Part shown: positions 1-5,526 of the stretch, piece after piece
How the letters are laid out: every line of letters begins with the position of its first letter
Numbering within the stretch: the first letter of the stretch is position 1
Assembly (NCBI GenBank): GCA_003162595.1
Contig: PMNJ01000236.1
Span: 1,958-7,483, forward strand
Source: Bacteroidales bacterium
Lineage (GTDB): Bacteria; Bacteroidota; Bacteroidia; Bacteroidales; VadinHA17
Length of the DNA: 5,526 nucleotides
Direction: 5' to 3'
Notes under the pieces: generated by a model
Told to the model about the DNA's origin: nothing
The model's input: the letters and a program-made list of their open reading frames with translations, nothing else
Database searches by the model: none
Position numbers and translations under genes: made by a program

Positions 1-1812
1 AATGAAAGATTTTTCCTCTTAAACAGGATTTACCTTCTGGCAGGCATTCTGACCTCTTTCTTATTTCCACTGATCTCAATACATTACACAGTTATTCTTC
101 CTGTGGTTAGTAATTTTCAGTCCGGTAGTGCAGTTGTCAGCGAAATTCAAAATGCGGGCAGCAGCATAATCCCGGATCTCAAATTATTGTTATTGGTATT
201 ATATGTGTCCGGGGTCTTATTTGTATTTACTCTTATGATAAAACAGGGAAGATCAGTTTTCAGGGCTATAAAAAAATCTGAGATAATATCTTTCCATCCG
301 GCAAAACTTATCAAAACGTCTGATTATACCTCTGCGTTTTCCTTTTTCTCCTATGTGTTTGTCAATCCTTCAATTACAGACGTTGAAACAAAGGAGATCA
401 TGAATCACGAACTGGTACATATCAGGCAGAAGCACTGGTTTGACCTGCTTCTTGTCCAATTGCTTTGTATGATGCAATGGTTTAACCCTCTTGTCTGGAT
501 CTACATCCGTTTCATAAGGCAGAACCATGAATATCTTGCCGACAAGGTTGCGCTGCAGTTAACATCCGATCCGGCAGTATACAGGGCAGTTCTTTTAAAT
601 CAGATTTTCGGCACTCCTGTCGTCAGTCTGGTTAATTCTTTCAATTACTCACCTAATAAAAAAAGATTTAACATGATGAAAAATATAATCAGTTCACCTT
701 ACAGGAAGATGAAGATTCTTCTTGTTCTTCCGGTTTTTGCAATCGTATTGTATGCTTTTGCAAAGCCCGACTACAAATACAAATATGCGGATCAAAGTTC
801 AGGTAACATTAGTTCAGGCCCCTTTTTGCAACAAAAATCTGTTAAAGGGACTGTCGTTCAGCAGGATGGCGAGTCGTTACCGGGAGCAAACATTGTGATC
901 CAGGGCACCACTATGGGTACTGCTGCAGATGCAAAAGGATATTTTAAGCTTGACAATGTGCCTGACGACGGGTTATTGGTGGTTAGTTTTGTAGGATTCA
1001 AATCCAGGATTTTAAAACCTGTTTTTACCTCTGAAATGTCTATCACTATGGTGAGAGATACGGTCAGGTACAATAATTTAAACATAAGCTCTCCACCACC
1101 ACCGCCATCTCCTATGAATGCTGCCGGAGATTTGAATGCACCGCCTCCACCGCCTCCTCCTCCCGCACCTCAGAAAATGTCTGGTTTTAAGATAAACGGT
1201 GATGGACCAACGCCTCTTTATGTTATTGATGGAGTTATCGTTACCAAAGCTGAAGCTGATAAAATTAGCCCTGAAACAATAGCTTCTGTATTTGTTTTAA
1301 AGGACAAAATAACAACGAAGCCTGCTACTGAAAAGTATGGTGAAAAAGGGAAAAATGGAGCCGTCGAGATAAAATCAAGAAATAATGAATCTCATATGAA
1401 ACCAGCTGGATCTATCAATATCTCAGCAGATAGCATGATTATGTATAAAGATTCTATCATAATTGTCAATCCAAAACCTTATCAGAAAACAGATAATAAT
1501 CCTTTCATTGTCGTTGAAGAAATGCCTGAATTCCCTGGTGGGACAGATGCCATGGTTGCCTGGATAACTTCAAATCTAAAGTATCCGGCGGAAGCTTTGA
1601 AAAGGAAAATCACCGGGAAAGTGTACGTCAATTTTGCAGTAAGCTCCAAGGGGAAGGTAAAAAATGTTGTTGTAAGTAAATCTGCAAATCCTTTGCTTAA
1701 TGCTGAGGCCATAAGGGTTATAAGCAGCATGCCCGACTGGAAACCTGGAACACAGGGAGGTAAATCGGTTGAAGTTCAGATAAAGGTGCCGGTGGAATTT
1801 AAATTAAAATAA
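1..1812 (+). CDS. M56 (BlaR1-type) membrane metallopeptidase with carboxypeptidase-like, plug-like and TonB C-terminal domains; 5' partial
   Basis: Reading frame 1 is open from the first base and already reads as BlaR1-like membrane sequence (NRIYLLAGILTSFLFP), so the GTG at 103 is internal and the true start lies upstream. 603 residues are visible. Hydrophobic segments lie near residues 12-35, 60-80, 147-172 and 237-254. The zinc site is HELVH (136-140; nt 406-420) with the downstream HEYLAD (176-181; nt 526-543), the usual M56 arrangement around a WFNP motif. After the last membrane segment come a carboxypeptidase-regulatory-like beta-sandwich (about 281-339), proline runs of 5 and 8 (nt 1093-1107 and 1141-1164), a TonB-receptor plug-like stretch with PLYVIDG and VFVLKD (about 402-460), and a TonB C-terminal domain with MPEFPGG, LKYPAEA and PVEFKLK (about 508-603). 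In the family, M56 proteins are membrane signal sensors, often encoded after a BlaI-type repressor; any such gene would be off-window. The role of the SusC-like and TonB parts is inference. Confidence 0.93.
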   Translation, partial: NERFFLLNRIYLLAGILTSFLFPLISIHYTVILPVVSNFQSGSAVVSEIQNAGSSIIPDLKLLLLVLYVSGVLFVFTLMIKQGRSVFRAIKKSEIISFHPAKLIKTSDYTSAFSFFSYVFVNPSITDVETKEIMNHELVHIRQKHWFDLLLVQLLCMMQWFNPLVWIYIRFIRQNHEYLADKVALQLTSDPAVYRAVLLNQIFGTPVVSLVNSFNYSPNKKRFNMMKNIISSPYRKMKILLVLPVFAIVLYAFAKPDYKYKYADQSSGNISSGPFLQQKSVKGTVVQQDGESLPGANIVIQGTTMGTAADAKGYFKLDNVPDDGLLVVSFVGFKSRILKPVFTSEMSITMVRDTVRYNNLNISSPPPPPSPMNAAGDLNAPPPPPPPPAPQKMSGFKINGDGPTPLYVIDGVIVTKAEADKISPETIASVFVLKDKITTKPATEKYGEKGKNGAVEIKSRNNESHMKPAGSINISADSMIMYKDSIIIVNPKPYQKTDNNPFIVVEEMPEFPGGTDAMVAWITSNLKYPAEALKRKITGKVYVNFAVSSKGKVKNVVVSKSANPLLNAEAIRVISSMPDWKPGTQGGKSVEVQIKVPVEFKLK

Positions 1813-1842
1813 AATCAGTGGCCCCGGTATTTATTTAAATTA

Positions 1843-1891
1843 TTAAACCCCCTCTGTCGCTTCGCGACATCTCCCCCGGAGGGGGAGAAAA
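1843..1891 (+). repeat. Palindromic module 1L
   Basis: In order: outer arm TTAAACCCCCTCT (1843-1855); mini-hairpin GTCGC-TTC-GCGAC (1856-1868), a perfect 5-bp stem with a 3-nt loop; AT; then TCTCCCCC-GGA-GGGGGAGA (1870-1888), an 8-bp stem with a 3-nt loop, followed by AAA. Taken as the forward orientation of the module. Confidence 0.75.
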
Positions 1892-1910
1892 TACTCGTCC
1901 ATATAGTGAA

Positions 1911-1956
1911 TTTCCCCCCCCTTGGGGGGAATGCCCGAAGGGAGAGGGGGGTTTAA
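1911..1956 (-). repeat. Palindromic module 1R (inverted copy)
   Basis: Read on the minus strand it has the same parts as module 1L: outer arm TTAAACCCCCCTCT, mini-hairpin CCC-TTC-GGG (1934-1942), CAT, then a C6/G8 palindrome with an AA centre (1914-1929) and a closing AAA. The mini-stem sequence differs from 1L, but the TTC loop and the pairing are kept. Confidence 0.75.
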
Positions 1957-1981
1957 CTGAAGAGCAGTATTTTAATATTGA

Positions 1982-4432
1982 TCACTTGTCGTCTTTATCA
2001 GCTACCATAAAGAAAGCAGCGTGAACAGACGGAGGACATGGAGAATCTAATCCTTTAACTGCTTTCCAAATCACTTCGTTGAATTCAGCATCATTTACCA
2101 TATCCTCTTTCGTAAAATCAAACTTCTCGCTTTTTTTCTGCCAGGTATTCTGAGCGAGGTTCTTTAGATTCAAATCAATATTGGATGGCCTGACTGAAAA
2201 GGCAGGATGATCGGGAGTATTATTCATGCATCTCCATAATGGAATGGAAGGTGCATCATACTGGCTCATCGGAGGAAGCCCAAGAATCAGTTCTATTGTC
2301 CGGAGAAGAGAAGTTGTCGTATAAACAGTATGATCGACAAAGCCCTGTTTCACGTAGCCACCAGCCAGATATGCTGTACTCCGGTGGGCATCAATATGAT
2401 CGGGACCATTTTGTGCATCGTCTTCCACAATTATTACCAGACTGTTTTTCCACACCCGGCTGTGACTGAGATAATCCACAAACATACCAACCGCCAGATC
2501 ATTATCAGCAACATGTGCAAATGGAGTTGGTCTGTTGAGGCTGAGTCCCTCGGTATGATCATTTCCAAAGCGAAGGGTATTTAATTGTGGAAGATCATCC
2601 ACTGCCAGGAGGGAATCAAAATCATGTTTCCACTGCCGGAACCTTACGGTATCGCGGACTGACAGGTCCCATGGTGTGTACTGCGGGCAGAAATGATTTT
2701 TTAAAACAGGGATATTAGGCTCTTTATCACCCATAAATTCAGCATATGTACGGTAGGTCACACCATTACGTTTACAATAGTCCCAGAGGAATCCATTTTT
2801 ATTATTAGCAATTTTTATTGAACCTTCACCCGGATATTCTCCTCCTCTTCCTCCATAAAAGGTCGGCCAGTTTTTTTCGAGGTAATCCGTAGCATAAGCT
2901 CCCATGGTCCAGTTATGACCATCGGCACTTACCTCTCCGTTCACAAAGAAATTATCAAGTAATACAAATTCGCGGGCAAGGGCATGCTGGTTTGGCGTTA
3001 TTTTTTCACCGAAAAGCACAAGATTGCGATCGCCGTTTCCTTCCGGTATATCTCCCAATACCTGGTCATAAGAACGGTTTTCCTTTATAATGTAAAATAT
3101 ATGCTTTATGGGTGAACTATCACCCACTTTTATGGGAATTGGATTACCTGATACTCCTTCGGAAATCAGTTCAGTATTCTTGTTATAAGGGGTGTTATTA
3201 TAAACAGCCTTTGAAAAAAGCGCCATCTGGCTTGCATCAGGAGACTTCAGAATTGTAAGTGTTCCCCTGAAAAGACCACCTATATATTGTTCTTTAATTT
3301 TTTGTTCCTTCCCTGCAGCCTGGTAAACCACGACATCACCTTTACGGGTCGGATCAGGGCCATAAGGATTTGCATGAGAAGACAAACCTTTCCCGTTACT
3401 TACCAGGATTTTATCTTTTGCAGTTCTTACACATGTCGGATACCATGCAGTGGGTATAAATCCTTTACTTAAACTTGCCCCGGGCTTTGTGACATCGAAA
3501 ACGGCAAGGCAGTTATTATCGGCATTTGCAATATAAAGAGTCTTTTCATCGCTGCTCAGTGTCACGCTGTTTGTTGTTGAACCCGATGGGGAACCGGGAA
3601 AGAGAGCCGAATTAAGTGTCTCAATCACCTTCTTTTGCCCCGTTTCGATTACCGAAACGCTGTTATCATTTGCATTGGCTACATAAAGGTATTTCCCGTT
3701 TTGGGAAATGCATAAATCGTTGGGATTATCACCGACTCCGATTGAGCCGGTAATTTTCTGAAGATCTGTATCAAACAGTATAATTTTATCACAGCCCCAG
3801 CATGAAATATATAACTGTTTATGGTTGGGTGATAAAAGACAAGTATACGCTTCACCGCCAAGTGGATATTGAGATATAACCTTTTTAAGTTTAGTATCCA
3901 GTATGTAGAGTGAATTGTTTTCCTTCGTCACAACGTACAGCCTGTTTTTGCTGTCGTCGAGCGCTATTCCTGCAACAGAAATTCTTACAGGCCATGGCTT
4001 GCCAATAATAATGGAATCAGATACTGAAAGCCTGTTATTCCTGATTTCATACCTGACAATCATGTTATCATTTCCTCCTGAGGCATACAAATACCTGCCG
4101 TCATCAGAAAAAGTTAATCCAAGCCATGCTTTTCTTATGACAATTGAATCGAGAATTTCTTCCCTGTCAATGTCCACGAGTTGAATTGTCTGGTCACTCT
4201 CTCCGTTGTTGGTGATTGCTGCAAGCTTTTTTGAAGGCGCCACAGCAATATTGAGAGGCAGATCGCCAAGAGGTAATGATTTTCCCACAGGTGTCAACCT
4301 CCATCCATTAGGCAAAGAAGTACTGTGAGATTCAATTTCCTTCAGGGTCTGGGCCGGGAGATTAATTGTGAATCCAATATAAACTATCAGAAAAAGAATC
4401 AGTATTTTTTTAAAAAACCCATTCATTTTCAT
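1982..4432 (-). CDS. Exported bifunctional YncE-like beta-propeller / alkaline phosphatase-superfamily phosphoesterase
   Basis: 816 residues from the chosen ATG. An in-frame ATG at 4465 would add 11 residues, but those precede a good signal peptide (FFKK, a hydrophobic core, then LPAQ), so 4432 or the ATG at 4426 is preferred. The N-terminal half carries repeated YVTN/YncE-type blades such as YLYVANANDNSVSVIE, TLYIANADNNCLAVFD and RLYVVTKENNSLYILD. From about residue 440 comes a phosphoesterase domain of the PF04185/alkaline-phosphatase type: ENRSYDQ (451-457), SADGHNW (502-508), FGNDHTEG, and EDD followed by DHIDAHR (670-684). These are the expected metal-binding and catalytic blocks, so the site looks intact. 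The family is annotated as bifunctional YncE/alkaline phosphatase; the real substrate is not known from the sequence. It probably acts in the periplasm or at the cell surface. The same-strand GH20 gene lies upstream but is separated by the DUF559 element, so co-transcription is uncertain. Confidence 0.92.
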   Translation of the reverse strand: MKMNGFFKKILILFLIVYIGFTINLPAQTLKEIESHSTSLPNGWRLTPVGKSLPLGDLPLNIAVAPSKKLAAITNNGESDQTIQLVDIDREEILDSIVIRKAWLGLTFSDDGRYLYASGGNDNMIVRYEIRNNRLSVSDSIIIGKPWPVRISVAGIALDDSKNRLYVVTKENNSLYILDTKLKKVISQYPLGGEAYTCLLSPNHKQLYISCWGCDKIILFDTDLQKITGSIGVGDNPNDLCISQNGKYLYVANANDNSVSVIETGQKKVIETLNSALFPGSPSGSTTNSVTLSSDEKTLYIANADNNCLAVFDVTKPGASLSKGFIPTAWYPTCVRTAKDKILVSNGKGLSSHANPYGPDPTRKGDVVVYQAAGKEQKIKEQYIGGLFRGTLTILKSPDASQMALFSKAVYNNTPYNKNTELISEGVSGNPIPIKVGDSSPIKHIFYIIKENRSYDQVLGDIPEGNGDRNLVLFGEKITPNQHALAREFVLLDNFFVNGEVSADGHNWTMGAYATDYLEKNWPTFYGGRGGEYPGEGSIKIANNKNGFLWDYCKRNGVTYRTYAEFMGDKEPNIPVLKNHFCPQYTPWDLSVRDTVRFRQWKHDFDSLLAVDDLPQLNTLRFGNDHTEGLSLNRPTPFAHVADNDLAVGMFVDYLSHSRVWKNSLVIIVEDDAQNGPDHIDAHRSTAYLAGGYVKQGFVDHTVYTTTSLLRTIELILGLPPMSQYDAPSIPLWRCMNNTPDHPAFSVRPSNIDLNLKNLAQNTWQKKSEKFDFTKEDMVNDAEFNEVIWKAVKGLDSPCPPSVHAAFFMVADKDDK

Positions 4433-4516
4433 GTTTTCAGTAAGTTCGAATAAACAAAGTTTCATAATATACTAATAAATTAATCTTAATATAAGAAAGA
4501 GGGTATTTTCTATTGG

Positions 4517-4552
4517 TTTAACCCCCTTTCTTATTTCCCCCAAGGGGGAAAT
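4517..4552 (+). repeat. Palindromic module 2L, downstream of the DUF559 gene
   Basis: Outer arm TTTAACCCCCTTTC (4517-4530), then a perfect palindrome ATTTCCCCC-AA-GGGGGAAAT (4533-4552; 9-bp stem, 2-nt centre). It lacks the mini-hairpin seen in modules 1L and 1R. It lies 13 bp past the DUF559 stop and could also act as an RNA hairpin at the gene's 3' end, though no U-tract follows. Confidence 0.75.
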
Positions 4553-4565
4553 GATTTATGGTTTC

Positions 4566-4958
4566 TTATGGAGGTAAGTTATTTATATAGCTATTTATAT
4601 TCTCTAAAACCCATCCAATCCGGGTTTCTATATCTTTATTATTGAAACGGATAACTTTTAATCCTGATGATTTCAGATATTTAGTTCGTTCAATATCATA
4701 AGCACGACGACTTAAATGGATCATCCCATCAATCACAATAACCAGATTTACTTCGAAACAATAAAAATCCAATACATAGATTCCATAGGGATGTTGTCTT
4801 CTGAAGTACAATCCATTTAGTTGTCTCTTTCTAAGATGACTCCACAAAATTTTCTCTGGTTCTGTCATCTTTTTTCTTAACTCCTGAGCCTTACTCTTTA
4901 AATTAAGACTAGCGCCAAAGTTATGCTTCGCTTCATTTATTATTTTAAAACTTGTCAT
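4566..4958 (-). CDS. DUF559 family endonuclease-like protein (Vsr/PD-(D/E)XK-related fold), possibly inactive
   Basis: 130 residues from the ATG at 4958, the usual length for a stand-alone DUF559 protein, with AAAGGAAG about 10-12 bases upstream. A GTG at 5003 would add 15 residues and begin almost inside the flanking repeat, so it is less likely. Recognisable family blocks are LRKKMTEPEKILWSHLR, FRRQHPYGIYVLDFYC, IDGMIH, YDIERTKYLKSSGLKVIRF and a C-terminal helix. DUF559 is related to very-short-patch-repair endonucleases, and nuclease activity is expected for the family. Asp64 of LDFYC is present, but the residue two before the DG (75; codon GTG at 4734-4736) is Val where the family normally has Glu (IExDG), and the preceding Lys of KLxIE is Asn. 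A single base change (GAG to GTG) would explain the Val. This copy may be catalytically dead. It is enclosed by inverted palindromic modules. Confidence 0.87.
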   Translation of the reverse strand: MTSFKIINEAKHNFGASLNLKSKAQELRKKMTEPEKILWSHLRKRQLNGLYFRRQHPYGIYVLDFYCFEVNLVIVIDGMIHLSRRAYDIERTKYLKSSGLKVIRFNNKDIETRIGWVLENINSYINNLPP

Positions 4959-5008
4959 TTCACTCGATACTTCCTTTATACACCTTGTATTTAAAGATAG
5001 CACCTACT

Positions 5009-5046
5009 CCTTCCCCCTTGGGGGAAGGTTGGGAAGGGGGTAAAAA
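5009..5046 (-). repeat. Palindromic module 2R, upstream of the DUF559 gene
   Basis: Perfect palindrome CCTTCCCCC-TT-GGGGGAAGG (5009-5028; 9-bp stem, 2-nt centre), then TTGGGAAGGGGGTAAAAA (5029-5046) as the outer arm. Read on the minus strand it gives ACCCCCTT, a short spacer and the C5-AA-G5 core, matching module 2L in the opposite orientation. It lies 15 bp past the stop of the GH20 gene and so could also influence the 3' end of that transcript. Confidence 0.75.
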
Positions 5047-5061
5047 GCTCCCTAAGTAAGT

Positions 5062-5526
5062 TCAGTTTTTTGTAGCTCTCTTTTTCAGTTGTTCAGGATT
5101 AAGTGTGATCAGATGACCCAATTGTTTTCCATCCCGGTAGGTTACTACCCTAACTGTAACCGGCCCATCAGGTATTTCAACAGACTTGGAATATTTGGGT
5201 GAATAAATGTTTGGCATAGCGCCGTCAACCGTATAGAAAATATCCAGGCCCGGGACTTCAGAATCCATATCCAGGGTTATCTTTTCATCTTTTTCACTGA
5301 CCTTAATGATAGCATCATAAATTGCCGGTGAATAATTTACTCCTTCTATATCAGCACGATCGAACTGTTTTTCCACACGTTGAATAAAATTGGCCCAGTT
5401 TTTTGAAGCATTTGGCGACCAGAAATCTTCTGCCAGTGCCCAACCGCGTGGCCAGGTCATATATTCTGCATGGTGCAGGGTTACTACCTGTTCAGTCCAC
5501 AGATTTCCCTGACCGCCAAGAATATA
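5062..5526 (-). CDS. GH20 beta-N-acetylhexosaminidase, C-terminal part; 5' end beyond the window
   Basis: The frame is open to the right edge, so the ATG at 5460 is internal and 154 C-terminal residues are seen. The first residues read ILGGQGNLWTEQV, then HHAEYMTWPR and ALAEDFWSP, the conserved end of the GH20 TIM barrel; the Trp and Glu of NLWTE belong to the substrate pocket in this family. The catalytic Asp-Glu pair lies off-window. From about residue 65 follows a chitobiase/hexosaminidase C-terminal beta domain (ITLDMDSEVPGLDIFYTVDG, later VRVVTYRDGKQLG). The enzyme would remove terminal N-acetylhexosamine from chitin fragments, glycoproteins or other glycans, probably in the periplasm or at the surface; a signal peptide cannot be checked here. 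The gene ends just before the DUF559 cassette. Confidence 0.92.
   Translation of the reverse strand, partial: YILGGQGNLWTEQVVTLHHAEYMTWPRGWALAEDFWSPNASKNWANFIQRVEKQFDRADIEGVNYSPAIYDAIIKVSEKDEKITLDMDSEVPGLDIFYTVDGAMPNIYSPKYSKSVEIPDGPVTVRVVTYRDGKQLGHLITLNPEQLKKRATKN

Larger units (their letters stand above)
1843..1956. repeat. Gene-less inverted pair of palindromic GC-rich modules between convergent genes
   Basis: Two modules face each other around about 20 bp of ordinary AT-rich sequence (1892-1910). The outer ends are near-perfect inverted repeats: TTAAACCCCCTCT at 1843-1855 against AGAGGGGGGTTTAA at 1943-1956, differing by one C in the tract. Each module then has a mini-hairpin with a TTC/GAA loop and a large C-tract/G-tract palindrome ending in AAA. 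The pair fills most of the 169-bp space between the M56 gene and the convergent phosphoesterase gene. It could act as a transcription barrier for both genes, although there is no clean U-tract. Its design matches the modules flanking the DUF559 gene at 4517-5046, so it may be a MITE- or BIME-like derivative of that element. No obvious target-site duplication is seen. Confidence 0.8.
4517..5046. mobile_element. Candidate repeat-bounded DUF559 cassette
   Basis: A single small gene is enclosed by two inverted palindromic modules, with 13 bp between the left module and the stop codon and about 50 bp between the right module and the preferred start. Both modules show an outer ACCCCCTT arm and a TTCCCCC-AA-GGGGGAA core when read inward. 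The cassette sits between the GH20 and phosphoesterase genes, all on the minus strand, as if inserted into their intergenic space. No target-site duplication or transposase was found. Calling it mobile is inference from this architecture and from the gene-less pair at 1843-1956. Confidence 0.5.

Noticed and set aside
1870..1888. Hairpin after the M56 gene as a classic rho-independent terminator
   Set aside because: The stem is strong but is followed by AAATACT and not a T-run on the plus strand; it is better explained as part of the palindromic module, though it may still hinder transcription.
1843..1956. CRISPR-like repeat array
   Set aside because: Only two modules, inverted and not direct, with no regular spacers and no cas genes.
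2239..2584. Plus-strand open frames opposite the phosphoesterase gene
   Set aside because: They lie wholly inside a well-supported gene, have no recognisable domain, and look like antisense shadows.
4455..4462. Minus-strand AAACTTTG resembling the Bacteroidota -7 box (TAnnTTTG), which would fit a start at 4432 for the phosphoesterase gene
   Set aside because: First base mismatches and no convincing TTG-type -33 box lies at the right distance; too weak to list as a promoter.
4959..5003. Upstream GTG start for the DUF559 gene
   Set aside because: It begins at the edge of the flanking repeat and adds residues not typical of the family; the ATG at 4958 has a better upstream purine-rich site and gives the usual length.

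Overview
The window looks like chromosomal DNA from a member of the Bacteroidota. The reasons are a BlaR1-type M56 peptidase fused to SusC-like and TonB modules, a YncE-propeller/alkaline-phosphatase fusion, a GH20 hexosaminidase, A-rich gene starts without strong Shine-Dalgarno sequences, and moderately AT-rich DNA. Genus or species cannot be told from the sequence. No rRNA, tRNA, CRISPR array or phage gene was seen.

Layout. Positions 1-1812 (+) hold the 3' part of a membrane M56 metallopeptidase gene whose reading frame is open from the first base, so the real start lies upstream. Positions 1813-1981, between two convergent genes, hold a gene-less pair of GC-rich palindromic modules facing each other (1843-1956). 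Positions 1982-4432 (-) encode an exported YncE-like beta-propeller fused to a phosphoesterase of the alkaline phosphatase superfamily. Positions 4517-5046 hold a small DUF559 endonuclease-like gene (-) tightly bracketed by two inverted palindromic modules of the same general design as those at 1843-1956. Positions 5062-5526 (-) are the 3' end of a GH20 beta-N-acetylhexosaminidase gene that runs off the right edge.

How the parts relate. The M56 protein is probably a membrane signal sensor or TonB-linked protein. The two long minus-strand genes probably encode periplasmic or outer-membrane-associated hydrolases. No shared pathway is evident from the window.

The most interesting signal is the repeat system. 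Four copies of one modular palindrome occur as two inverted pairs. Each module has an outer C-tract arm, a short spacer or mini-hairpin, and a C5-8/G5-8 central palindrome. One pair encloses a DUF559 gene and the other encloses only about 20 bp. This resembles a relation between an autonomous element and a MITE- or REP/BIME-like derivative. The DUF559 copy seems to have lost a conserved acidic residue (Glu to Val), so this copy may be inactive. Mobility and the link between the protein and the repeats are inferences.
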